Shown piece after piece: positions 34,022-42,652 of a stretch of 64,000 nucleotides of DNA. The notes beneath the pieces were generated by a model that saw only the letters and a list, made by a program, of their open reading frames with translations, did not search any database and was not told the DNA's origin. Position numbers and translations under genes: made by a program. This DNA comes from Methylolobus aquaticus. GTDB lineage: Bacteria; Pseudomonadota; Gammaproteobacteria; Methylococcales; Methylococcaceae. Location of the stretch: positions 124,001 through 188,000 of the forward strand of contig SEYW01000004.1 of NCBI GenBank assembly GCA_004168015.1, read 5' to 3'. Numbering within the stretch: the stretch's first letter is position 1; every line of letters starts with the position of its first letter.

Positions 34022-35209
34022 ATGCATGATGCACACGTTCGGGACGGCGCGGAGGCGGGACTCTCGCTGGTGCGCAACGATCTGCTGTTTCGCTTGCAGC
34101 GCAAGCTGGGTCTCGTGCCGGAAAACGGCCTCGGTGTGGTTCGGCGGGCGATCTTCTGGTCGCTTGTCGCGTGGTTGCCGGTGGCACTGTGGGCTTACTG
34201 GGCCGGCCATTTTCGCCCCGAAGCAACAGGGGAATCGCTGTTGCAGCATTTCGGGGTCAACGCGCGCTGCCTGATCGCGATACCGTTGTTCATACTCGCG
34301 GAAGGCACCAGCCACCGGCTGACGACGGGGCTCATTCCCTACTTCGAGACCTCGGGATTGGTGCGGCCGTCCGATGTGCTCCGGTTTCGGGAGTTGCTGG
34401 TCGGCGTCGCGCGGTTGCGCGACACGGTTTATCCGTGGATCGTGATCCTGGGCCTGATCGTTACTCTGGAAACCCTGCCGCTCACCTTGACCGATGCGCA
34501 TGAACTCGCGTGGGCTGGCTCCGAGACCGACATCGACGGCTTGGGTTTCGGTGGTTGGTGGTACCTCCACGTCTCGCGCGCGATCTTCCTGGTTCTGCTG
34601 CTCGCCTGGCTGTGGCGCGTCATCCTGCTGACCACCTTGTTCCATCGGATCTCCAGGCTGGATCTACAACTCGTGCCGACGCATCCGGATGGTGCTGGAG
34701 GGCTCGGCTTCCTGGAGCGTTTTCCGCAGGCATTCAGCTTGGTGCTGCTGGCGATTTCGACAGTCCCCGCATCGAAATGGGCGCACGAGGTGCTCTACCA
34801 CGGCAAGGATGTGCATGCCCTTCAGTCCGGCATGATCGGCCTGGCCCTGGTCCTGCTACTGGTGTTCGCCTCGCCGTACCTGGTCTGGGTCGGCACGCTG
34901 GCCCGCACACGGAAGCAGGCGCTGCTCGACTATGGCGCGCTCGTCGGAGAGCATGGACGCCTGGTCCGCCGGCGCTGGATAGACAAGATGCCGGTAGGGG
35001 ACGATGCGGTGCTGACCGCGCCCGAACTCGGCCCGGTGGCCGATACGGCCGCGCTGTACGAAGCAGCGCAGAACATGCGAGCACTGCCGCTGGGGAAGCA
35101 GTCGCTGCTCGCGCTCGTGGTGCCGATCGCTTTGCCGATGTTGGTCGTGGTCGCGCTGCGGATTCCGGTCAAGGAGATCCTGCTGACCCTGTTGAAGGCG
35201 CTGGCCTGA
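34022..35209 (+). CDS. Multi-pass membrane protein of unknown function
   Basis: 395 residues with about six hydrophobic segments: around 43-65 (AIFWSLVAWLPVALWAYWAG), 82-100, 135-160 (VYPWIVILGLIVTLETLPL), 180-205, 275-300 (MIGLALVLLLVFASPYLVWV) and 365-385. The N-terminal 40 residues are soluble (FRLQRKLGLVPENGLG), and the 300-360 stretch is a charged loop. A motif LQLVPTHPDGAGGLGFLE sits between helices 4 and 5. I cannot place the family with confidence. An in-frame start exists at 33953, but 34022 gives the more natural N-terminus. Confidence 0.75.
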   Translation: MHDAHVRDGAEAGLSLVRNDLLFRLQRKLGLVPENGLGVVRRAIFWSLVAWLPVALWAYWAGHFRPEATGESLLQHFGVNARCLIAIPLFILAEGTSHRLTTGLIPYFETSGLVRPSDVLRFRELLVGVARLRDTVYPWIVILGLIVTLETLPLTLTDAHELAWAGSETDIDGLGFGGWWYLHVSRAIFLVLLLAWLWRVILLTTLFHRISRLDLQLVPTHPDGAGGLGFLERFPQAFSLVLLAISTVPASKWAHEVLYHGKDVHALQSGMIGLALVLLLVFASPYLVWVGTLARTRKQALLDYGALVGEHGRLVRRRWIDKMPVGDDAVLTAPELGPVADTAALYEAAQNMRALPLGKQSLLALVVPIALPMLVVVALRIPVKEILLTLLKALA

Positions 35210-35341
35210 GACCGCGGTGCCGATGATCCGCGAATCGGCTCCGGCCTACTCACGACGTTAATCGGAAGAAGAGAATGGCCCGACTGCATAGCCGGGCCAG
35301 GGCGATAGACCGGGCGCGGCGGCGCCTCGGTTACGGAGCGG

Positions 35342-35935
35342 CTAGGGCACCCCGGGGCTCAGGTTTGAAGAACCGAAAGTGATGAAGAAGAAGGCCGTGG
35401 CGCCCCGCACGTAGGTGTGGCCCTCGTACGTCGGCGTGGAGGCGAGGTACTTGCCCGAAGCACGCTCATAGATATCGATCGTAAAGCGCGTGAAGGCACT
35501 TTGCGTGCTGGATTTGTAGAACGCCATCTCGGGCAGGGAGATCGGGAACAGGGAGCCGGTCACCGGCGGGATACCGAAGAAGAACTCGTTGCTGTTGGTG
35601 CCGAATGCATGAATCATCACCCGCAGCAGGTACTGTTCATTCTTGTCTCCCGGGATCCGCAGGCCTTGTTTTCCCAGCCAGCGCGTGATGCCGGCCTGCA
35701 CGAACGTTTTGTCGGGCACGGTGTCGGGGCTCAGGCCGTAAGTCTCGATGGCGACCGATCGGCCCGCCGGTATGTTGATGCGGGCGTGAGCGACTGTCTG
35801 TGCGAGCGACTGATCCAGTATCAGCTGCTCGGTTGCAGTGCGCGGTGTGTCGGTCATGCGGCCGGATGTCGTACAGCCGCTGAGTGATGCGACGCCCACG
35901 GCGACGCTGAGGAGGGCGAGGCTACGTCGGATCAT
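35342..35935 (-). CDS. Lipoprotein of unknown function (possibly DUF6655)
   Basis: A 197-residue lipoprotein with lipobox GVASLSGC. The mature part starts with RTATEQLILDQSLAQTVAHA and continues with INIPAGRSVAIETYGLSPD and GKQGLRIPGDKNEQYLLRVM; it then has a Phe-rich end. The TEQL...A pattern resembles the DUF6655 group as I remember it. A very strong ribosome site (AAGGAGGA) precedes ATG 35935, which lies 3 bp after the stop of the upstream lipoprotein gene, so the two are translated from one message and probably act together at the envelope. Confidence 0.75.
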   Translation of the reverse strand: MIRRSLALLSVAVGVASLSGCTTSGRMTDTPRTATEQLILDQSLAQTVAHARINIPAGRSVAIETYGLSPDTVPDKTFVQAGITRWLGKQGLRIPGDKNEQYLLRVMIHAFGTNSNEFFFGIPPVTGSLFPISLPEMAFYKSSTQSAFTRFTIDIYERASGKYLASTPTYEGHTYVRGATAFFFITFGSSNLSPGVP

Positions 35936-35938
35936 GGC

Positions 35939-36475
35939 TTAGTCCTCCTTGGGCTGCAGGCCCCAGGCGGTCATCAGTGCCTGGTCGGTCAATACGGTCA
36001 TGGTTTCGGTATTCGGCAGTCCAAAGAAGGTTTCGTAGCGCGCATCGCCGGTCCAGATCAGCCGTCCGGTGCGGGCGTCAACGCCCTTGACCGTTACCAG
36101 TGGGGGGCGGGCCTCGTCCGCGCGGTCGGCGAACACGACTGCGTCGGCGCCCACTGCATTGGCCGCTTGGACGATCGTTTCTTCCTTGATCAAGAAAGCG
36201 TCTTCAGTCGCGACCTGGGTCCCGAGCGCTTCGTGGATTCGGTCGCGGTGAATCACGGACAAACCGTGTGCCTTTACCCAGGCTGCAGCCGCGTCGATGG
36301 TCCGTGCATCATTGCCCCATACGACCACTGACCGCACGTTGCGGGGTTTTGCGCCTGGAAAACCGGACACGGTAGGAGGTTCCGACGGAAGGTATTCATC
36401 CAGGACGGTGCCTGTGGAGCACCCCGAAAGAATTGGGATTATTGCCCACATGAGGCGGGTGGCTATTTTTCGCAC
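35939..36475 (-). CDS. Lipoprotein of unknown function, possible GNA1162/CsgG-like fold
   Basis: A 178-residue lipoprotein starting at GTG 36475 with AAGGAG 8 bp upstream; lipobox IPILSGC. The mature part has VRSVVVWGNDARTIDAAAAW, SVIHRDRIHEALGTQ, ANAVGADAVVFADRADE and VKGVDARTGRLIWTGDARYE. The alternation of an ageing-protein-like hR...L domain with A.A.GAD.VV and ARTG.LIW is the pattern seen in CsgG/GNA1162-type secretion lipoproteins; the match is by pattern only. First gene of a two-lipoprotein operon. Confidence 0.7.
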   Translation of the reverse strand: MRKIATRLMWAIIPILSGCSTGTVLDEYLPSEPPTVSGFPGAKPRNVRSVVVWGNDARTIDAAAAWVKAHGLSVIHRDRIHEALGTQVATEDAFLIKEETIVQAANAVGADAVVFADRADEARPPLVTVKGVDARTGRLIWTGDARYETFFGLPNTETMTVLTDQALMTAWGLQPKED

Positions 36476-37087
36476 ACTACTGTCTCCTTGCTGCGTGACT
36501 CAAAAATGGTTCGTTCAGGCACAGTACCGGAACACGATCGCGGATACGCGCCGCCGTTGCTGCCCATGGCATAGAATACGGGATTTTCGGGGGATTCGCG
36601 TGCTCACCCGATGTACTTCAGTCCCCGCGCGAGTAAGGGCCATGCCGAGAATACCGCGCAGCGCCTTGCGACATCTCGGAGACGGGGGTTCAGGCGCCGA
36701 GTAACCACTGGTCAGATACCCGGTGCCAGGCGGATGGTAAGCACTCCAAGATCCGGGGCGACACAGACTGGTCGACGAGAACACGAGTGACTGATACCTA
36801 TATCTTTCGCGCGTGCCGGTGACGGATAGAGGGTGAAAAGGCTGATCCAATTCCCTATACCGCGCGGTTAGAGAGGTTATTTCCCGTACGAAAGAGCGAA
36901 AGAGAAGGTACCTGCGCGCCCGGCCTCAGTGAGGGGCACTCCGGTCCATCTGCACACTCTGACGGCTTGCTTCGTCACGACCAGGCAAGCCGGCTGGGCA
37001 TTGGGCGGGGGGGCGACCGGGCCCCACCTTGCGGGTTTGCAGTGCAAACCCATTACACTCCCCGCATTCTTGATAGGGAATCCGAGC
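36476..37087. other. Long divergent intergenic region, no gene seen
   Basis: 612 bp between the lipoprotein operon (leftward) and the HAD hydrolase (rightward). Several short frames overlap but none has a ribosome site or recognisable sequence; the in-frame upstream extension of the hydrolase (to 36929) lacks homology. No clear terminator, RNA gene or repeat was found. The length leaves room for an unrecognised small RNA. Confidence 0.4.
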
Positions 37088-38068
37088 ATGAAGACACTAA
37101 TCACCCTGGTCATCGCGGCCATGCTGACTACCGCCGGCCCTGCCGTTGCGGGCCCCGATCCGCTTCCGTCCTGGACCGAAGGCCCCGCGAGGTCACGCAT
37201 TCTGAATTTTGTGCAGACCGTCACGCAGCAGGGCGGGCCAGACTACGTCGCGCCCGCCGACCGTATCGCGGTCTTCGATAACGACGGGACCTTGTGGTCG
37301 GAGCAGCCCGCCTACTTCCAGTTGCTGTTCGCAATCGACCGCGTGAAGTCGCTAGCCGCCAAGCATCCCGAATGGAAGAAGAAGCAGCCGTTCAAGGCCG
37401 TGCTCGAGGGTGACATGAAGGCCTTGGCCGCTTCCGGCGAGAAGGGGTTGCTGGAATTGGTCATCGCGACCCATGTCGGGAACACGAGCGATGAGTTCGC
37501 CGTGATCGTCAAGGATTGGCTCGCAACCGCGAAACACCCGAAGTTCCAGCGCCCCTACACGGACCTCGTGTTCCAGCCGATGCTGGAACTATTGGCCTAC
37601 CTGCGTGCGCACGGATTCAAAACCTATATCGTGTCCGGCGGTGGCATCGAATTCCTGCGCGTATTCGCCGAGGAGCGCTACGGAATCCCACCCGAGCAGG
37701 TGTTCGGTTCCAGTGTGAAGACGAAGTACGAGGTGCGCGACGGCAACCCGGTGATCGTCCGGCTGCCGGAAGTCGACTTCATCGATGACAAGGCCGGCAA
37801 GCCGGTCGGCATCAATACCTTTATCGGAAAGCGGCCGATCGCCGCGTTCGGCAACTCCGATGGCGACTTCCAGATGCTCGAATGGGTCACCTCGGGTCCG
37901 GGCGCACGGTTCGGCTTGATCGTCCATCACGACGATGCCGCGCGCGAATTCGCCTACGACCGCCACAGCGCTTTTGGCCGGCTCGACCGCGGCCTGGATG
38001 AAGCGCCCAAACGCGGCTGGACGCTGGTCAGCATGAAGACCGATTGGCGTCGTGTCTATCCCGAGTAG
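37088..38068 (+). CDS. Exported HAD-family phosphatase
   Basis: A 326-residue protein with a Sec signal peptide (LITLVIAAMLTTAGPAVA). It carries the HAD motifs in order: motif I VFDNDGTLWSEQ with the nucleophile Asp and the general acid, motif II TYIVSGGGIEF, and motif IV AFGNSDGDFQMLEW; the motif III Lys probably lies near EVDFIDDKAGKPVGI. Exported HADs of this group (acid phosphatase-like) hydrolyse phosphomonoesters in the periplasm. ATG 37088 was chosen because it begins the signal peptide. Convergent with the cytochrome gene 39 bp downstream. Confidence 0.87.
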   Translation: MKTLITLVIAAMLTTAGPAVAGPDPLPSWTEGPARSRILNFVQTVTQQGGPDYVAPADRIAVFDNDGTLWSEQPAYFQLLFAIDRVKSLAAKHPEWKKKQPFKAVLEGDMKALAASGEKGLLELVIATHVGNTSDEFAVIVKDWLATAKHPKFQRPYTDLVFQPMLELLAYLRAHGFKTYIVSGGGIEFLRVFAEERYGIPPEQVFGSSVKTKYEVRDGNPVIVRLPEVDFIDDKAGKPVGINTFIGKRPIAAFGNSDGDFQMLEWVTSGPGARFGLIVHHDDAAREFAYDRHSAFGRLDRGLDEAPKRGWTLVSMKTDWRRVYPE

Positions 38069-38106
38069 GTCGGGCGCGCCGCGTCGGGGTCCTCCCCTGC
38101 CTCCGC

Positions 38107-38919
38107 CTACTCCCCCGGTCCGCTGCAGGCGGCCGGGTTTGCGCTGGCCGCCGGAATGGCCCGCAGATACTGATAGACGGCGTCGAGGTCGTCGTTGGTC
38201 ATCTGCCCGAGCATCGGCCATGGCATGACCTGCAGCAGCGGGCTGATGTCGGGGTGAACGTTCTTTAAGTCCTTCCCGGTCCGCATGGTGACTCGAAATT
38301 GCGCCAGGGTCATGCCGGCCGGAAGACCGTTTTCGTCCTTGGTGAGGTTGCGTGATACGAAGGGACCGAACGTGACTCCGCCGCCCAGATACCCGCGTGC
38401 TCTGAACTGCTTCGGCTCGCCCTTGAACGGGTTGTGGCCTTTCGCGTAAGTCGGGCAGCTGTGGCAGTCGGCGCAGGACCCCTGGGCATTGACGATGTAG
38501 CTACCGAGACCCACCGCATCGCGTTGACGCGGCGAGTAGCGAAGCCGGACCGGCGCAATCGCCAGCCCCTGCTCGACCCGCGGATCTTCGACGGCGGCTG
38601 GTTTCACGGTGACGGTACCCGACATCCCTGAAAAGCAATGGACGAAGCAGAAATACGGATACGTGCCGGGCTCGGTAAAGGTCCGGCTGAAGGTCGTGCC
38701 CGACGAATCCCACTTGCCGTCCCTGCGGCAATCGGTGCCGCTGGTCGATGTATGGAGGCTGCTGACCAACTCCCATTTGACGGTGTCGCCGACGTTGATT
38801 TCGACGTGTTCCGGGCTGAACGTCGTGCCGCCGGCTCTGACGACGACTTCCGCCGCCATCGCCTGGACAGCGGCAAGGCCACTGCTCAGCGCCAGCAGTA
38901 CCCAATATGCGTATTTCAT
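38107..38919 (-). CDS. Periplasmic cupredoxin-cytochrome c fusion
   Basis: 270 residues. After a signal peptide (LLALSSGLAAVQAMA) comes a plastocyanin-like domain: VVVRAGGTTFSPEHVEINVG, TVKWELVSSLHTSTSG, then PYFCFVHCFSGMSGTV, where Cys, His and Met occur at the copper-site places. Residues 150-270 are a single-haem cytochrome c: CADCH is the haem attachment site (in QGSCADCHSCPTYAKG), and MPWPMLGQMTNDDLDAVYQYL holds the distal Met region and the C-terminal helix. It is a periplasmic electron carrier that can pass electrons from a copper centre to haem. The partner enzyme is not nearby. Confidence 0.85.
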   Translation of the reverse strand: MKYAYWVLLALSSGLAAVQAMAAEVVVRAGGTTFSPEHVEINVGDTVKWELVSSLHTSTSGTDCRRDGKWDSSGTTFSRTFTEPGTYPYFCFVHCFSGMSGTVTVKPAAVEDPRVEQGLAIAPVRLRYSPRQRDAVGLGSYIVNAQGSCADCHSCPTYAKGHNPFKGEPKQFRARGYLGGGVTFGPFVSRNLTKDENGLPAGMTLAQFRVTMRTGKDLKNVHPDISPLLQVMPWPMLGQMTNDDLDAVYQYLRAIPAASANPAACSGPGE

Positions 38920-39231
38920 CCCGGCCCTCACGTCTCGCGGTTTGTGACTCACGGCAATCCCCAGCCCCGCGTTCAGGATTACATAGGTTGCGAAGGATTG
39001 GAAACCCGGCCGGACGGGTTCGACCGCAATAGGCCACCGCGATCGACACGGCGCATGAAAGGCTCGATCCACTGCCCGGTATAATGCAGGCTCGCGACCC
39101 GAGTGCCCGACCAGGGGGCGCGCGGCGGGCCGCCAGCGATTCCTAGCCGTTCTGTCCCGCGAGGCCCGCCCGGCTTGCGGTGTCCGCCTGCCCTGATCGC
39201 ACTTCACCAACCCGATTTCCGAATCTCGATA

Positions 39232-40218
39232 ATGTCCTCTACCGTCACCAGCCGCCGCGACCCATCGTTGCAGGCCGTACTAGGCAAGGGAACCCCGCTG
39301 CGCTATTCGTCCGGCTCGGACCCCTCACTGGACCGGCCAGCCCATGTCCGGGCGGGGTCCGGGCTCGTTCGTCTGGGGGAGCGCATTGCCATCATTCAGG
39401 ACGATGCCCTGTTCATCGCCTTGCTCGACCCCGCGACCGGCGAAGTTTCTCCGGTGACCCTGCCGGCGGGTGAAGGCGGGCAGCGCCTCTTCGACGAAGC
39501 ACGTGGCAACAAACATTTCAAGCTGGACCTGGAGGCCTGTACCACGGTGCCATGGGAGGGCGGCGAGGCGCTGCTGGCGTTCGGGTCGGGGTCGAGCGCG
39601 CGTCGGGAGACGTTGGTGCTGCTGTCGGAGTCGGGCGAGATGCGGACACTGGAGGTGCCCGGCTTCTATGCAGCGCTCCGGGCCGAAACCCGCTTCAGCG
39701 GCAGTGAACTCAACATCGAAGGCGCGTTGTACGCAGACGGCCGGCTGCGGCTGTTCAACCGGGGCAACGGCGCCCCGCGTGACGGTCTTCAACCCGTCAA
39801 CGCGGTTGCTGAACTCGACTGGGCCGGGTTCTGGGCCTATGTGACGGACCGCGGCGGAAACCTTGCACCCGCTCTCGAGAATATCCGGCAATACGACCTC
39901 GGATTGCTGAATGGAGGCAGGTTAGGATTCACCGATGCCAGTATGACGCCGTTTGGTCTACTGTACGCCGCCAGCGCCGAGGACTCGCCCGACGTGACCC
40001 GCGACGGGGTCGTGACGGGCTCTGCGGTCGGTATCCTTTCCGGTGCGGCTGGCCCGCGCTGGACCGAACTGCGCGATCCCGATGGAAAGCTGTTCCCGCA
40101 CAAGGTCGAAGGACTGTGTCCGGCGAATGATTCGGGGCGCCTTTATCTGGTGGTCGACGTGGACGATCCGGATCGGCCCTCGGAGCTCTATGAGGTCGAA
40201 CTGATCGGTGAGTGGTGA
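39232..40218 (+). CDS. Cytoplasmic beta-propeller-like protein (DUF6929-like)
   Basis: 328 residues, no signal peptide or membrane segment. Blade-like repeats: SGLVRLGERIAIIQDDALFI, LDLEACTTVPWEGGEALLAF, FSGSELNIEGALYADGRLRL, PFGLLYAASAEDSPD, HKVEGLCPANDSGRLYLVVD and VDDPDRPSELYEVEL. The final KVEGL...DVDDPD..S.LYEV pattern is typical of DUF6929 proteins as I recall them; no enzyme activity is known. ATG 39232 fits the first homologous residues. Confidence 0.7.
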   Translation: MSSTVTSRRDPSLQAVLGKGTPLRYSSGSDPSLDRPAHVRAGSGLVRLGERIAIIQDDALFIALLDPATGEVSPVTLPAGEGGQRLFDEARGNKHFKLDLEACTTVPWEGGEALLAFGSGSSARRETLVLLSESGEMRTLEVPGFYAALRAETRFSGSELNIEGALYADGRLRLFNRGNGAPRDGLQPVNAVAELDWAGFWAYVTDRGGNLAPALENIRQYDLGLLNGGRLGFTDASMTPFGLLYAASAEDSPDVTRDGVVTGSAVGILSGAAGPRWTELRDPDGKLFPHKVEGLCPANDSGRLYLVVDVDDPDRPSELYEVELIGEW

Positions 40219-40254
40219 TTCCCGGTGGGGAGGCAATCAAGCTCCGCAGGCCTC

Positions 40255-42093
40255 TCACCAGAAGTGCAGCCGCGCCCAGCCCGATACGCCGATCGAGACG
40301 CGATGGCGGAGGAGACTGGTCCTCCGTCGCAGTCCTAGCTGACCGTTCCAGCGTCGTATGGCCTGCCTGAGGCTACCGGGAAGCCAGTGGCGAGCCAGCG
40401 ACGTTTTGCGACCCCAGAAGCGGTACTTGCCCGCGAACTCGAAGCCGGCAGTCAACAGGTTGGCATGGAGGCGCGGACAGGCCTCAGCGAAGGTTTCATC
40501 GCGGGATGCGTCCAGATCGTTCGTGAAGCGAATGAACTCCTCGCGGAGCAGCGCTGACTCGGCCGGCGCGGGACGCGGCCGCCGCAAACTGGCGATCACC
40601 GTGGACACATGCCATCGATTGGCGTCGGTACATTCCGTGTCCAGGTAGTCCGTCCAGGCCCGGAGTGCTTCGTCGATCACGGTCTGGGGCAACAGGTCGA
40701 CACTGAGGTAACGGGGTTCCGTCAGCACGTTGTCCAGCACGAACGGAATCCCCTCCTGCTCACACATGCGCACGAGATCAAGCAAACCGAACACGTTGTA
40801 AGCCTGGAGTGTGGGTCTGACCGAGATCGGTACGCCGGCTTCACGGAAAGCGAGAATATTCGTCTTGATTGCCTCCCATTTTGCGGGAGGCCTGATGTAT
40901 TCCTGGACCGTGCCGATGCCATCGAGGCTGAAGCCCATCTCCACCTTTTGGAATTGCTTCAACTGCTCCGCCATGGCGGCAGAATAAACGGTCCCGTTGG
41001 TGGTGATGTACAGCGCAATGTGTTGTGAGTGCCCGTCCCGTACCAGACGATCGAGAATGCGGGGCAGCGTCGGGTTGATCAGCGGTTCGCCACCGGAAAC
41101 AACAATGTTTCTGAGGTGTTCCGGATGCGCGAAAACCTCCCCGAATACGACATCTTCGCTCTTGAACCAGTGTGGATTCTCGGGGATGCGGCTGACGATC
41201 TCGCGTGGTGGCCTCTTGCTGCTGATGGCCTTCGTGGTCAGCGTCAGGTCGCTAACGTCGATCTGCCCTCGGGCGCCCGTCAGCAGCAGCGACAGTTGCA
41301 TTCCGGAAGGGCAGGACAGCGCTGGTTCGGGCTGGATCGAGAGTCGCCAACGGCGGCCTGAGAGCCATTTTTTAGCGAGTCGTGTTCCATTGACCACAAC
41401 CGTGAGACGGCAGGGGAAGCGCGAACGCTTGATGCCGGCGAGTTCGATCGCTGCGATCGCTTCGGAAATGCCCGGCAGGGTGATCGTTGCTTCGACCGCC
41501 GCGATGGCACGGGTTTGCCGGTGATTCTCTTCCTCGAGTTGGCCGAATCCCGCATAGGTAATACCCTTGAGGTATTGGGGCAGTAATGCTTCGGTACGGG
41601 ACAGGTCTCCTCTCCAGTTGGAATGCAAGGCGTCGGCGGCAATTTGCGAGCTGAATGTCGGGCTGCACATCCGGCATTTCAGATTGCACAGGTTCCCCAG
41701 CCATAGATGGAGTCCGGACGGTGGCGGCGCGGCCGCCTGCTGTGTCTCGACGATGGTCCGCGCTCTGGCGAACAGTTCACTGTCGTCGGCTACCTCCATG
41801 ATGTCGATTGCGGCGCGATTGGCTATCTGGCGTAGGCTGGTACCACCGTCGTCTTCCTTTGCGTAGCAGCCCTTGCATGCATCGATTTCCGTGCCGTCGA
41901 GCATCCGGCGGCGAACGTCGCGCATGTATCCCGAATTCCAGATTTGCTCGAAAGGCACCGTGTGCAGGGAAAGTGTTCGATTACCTTGCGTCGCTTTGTG
42001 GGCCGTACTGCAACACAGGCTCGCCTTGCCGTCCGACTTGATATTGATTTGGTAAAACGGATATGCGCAGAAGGTTTTGTTGGTGTCGTGCAT
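40255..42093 (-). CDS. Twitch-domain radical SAM protein with a large inserted domain
   Basis: 612 residues. The N-terminal twitch/SPASM-like part has C9 (FCAYPFYQINIKSDG), C27-C28 (ASLCCST), C73 and C76 (DACKGCYAKED), which can bind an auxiliary Fe-S cluster. The radical SAM cysteines are C136, C140, C143 in LGNLCNLKCRMCSPTFSSQI. In usual relatives the GGEPL strand follows within about 60 residues; here it is at 334-338 (NIVVSGGEPLINP), because residues about 175-300 form an extra domain with beta-rich stretches (RLTVVVNGTRLAKKWLSGR, MQLSLLLTGARGQIDVSDL). The barrel continues with ALYITTNGTVY and EMGFSLDGIG. Relatives sit in polysaccharide and natural-product loci; the substrate here is unknown. 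It stands alone. Confidence 0.85.
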   Translation of the reverse strand: MHDTNKTFCAYPFYQINIKSDGKASLCCSTAHKATQGNRTLSLHTVPFEQIWNSGYMRDVRRRMLDGTEIDACKGCYAKEDDGGTSLRQIANRAAIDIMEVADDSELFARARTIVETQQAAAPPPSGLHLWLGNLCNLKCRMCSPTFSSQIAADALHSNWRGDLSRTEALLPQYLKGITYAGFGQLEEENHRQTRAIAAVEATITLPGISEAIAAIELAGIKRSRFPCRLTVVVNGTRLAKKWLSGRRWRLSIQPEPALSCPSGMQLSLLLTGARGQIDVSDLTLTTKAISSKRPPREIVSRIPENPHWFKSEDVVFGEVFAHPEHLRNIVVSGGEPLINPTLPRILDRLVRDGHSQHIALYITTNGTVYSAAMAEQLKQFQKVEMGFSLDGIGTVQEYIRPPAKWEAIKTNILAFREAGVPISVRPTLQAYNVFGLLDLVRMCEQEGIPFVLDNVLTEPRYLSVDLLPQTVIDEALRAWTDYLDTECTDANRWHVSTVIASLRRPRPAPAESALLREEFIRFTNDLDASRDETFAEACPRLHANLLTAGFEFAGKYRFWGRKTSLARHWLPGSLRQAIRRWNGQLGLRRRTSLLRHRVSIGVSGWARLHFW

Positions 42094-42652
42094 GGAGCCT
42101 CGCTGCGTTATCGGATTTCCTTTTTCACCGAGTGTGGGAGTCGTCCATGGCAGAAATCGCCATTACCTTCTGAGCTTAATGGTTATATCGGTTCGGCTAG
42201 AAAACCATTTCATCGTTGCGGCTTCTATGGTTTTGAAAGTGCTGCCACCGATGGAGGAGGGTCGCGGCCGAACTTTCGCTGGATGGTCGAAAACCCAAAA
42301 TGTGGGGGTTTAAGTCACGTTAACAGAATACCACTGAAACCCGCCAGGCCCGAGTCGGTTTTCCCGCACGGGGGCATCCATCTCGTGCGTTCTTTCGAGT
42401 GGGTAGGCTCGGGGCGTGGCGCCGCGCGGAGGAATTCGGCTTTCAGCCCAGCGCGTCGCCGTGGCGGGGACGTCCGCCTCAAGCGGGGTCAGGCTGGTGC
42501 GCCGGATCCCAATTCGATAGTCGCGCTGCCTGTCAGGAGAAGCGGCAGGGCTTGGAGCGGCGTTCCCCCACCGTGGGATCCGGGGCAATTGCGGGGCGCT
42601 GCGGCACGTTGCCAAAAGCGCCGGAGGACGCACGACGATGCGCGCGCGCCGT
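42094..42652. other. Intergenic stretch, no gene seen
   Basis: 559 bp between the radical SAM gene (whose promoter it must hold) and the 3' end of the split hydrolase. Part of it (42160-42330) is noticeably AT-richer than its surroundings. Forward frames that run through it have no recognisable protein sequence. No terminator or repeat was identified. Confidence 0.4.
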
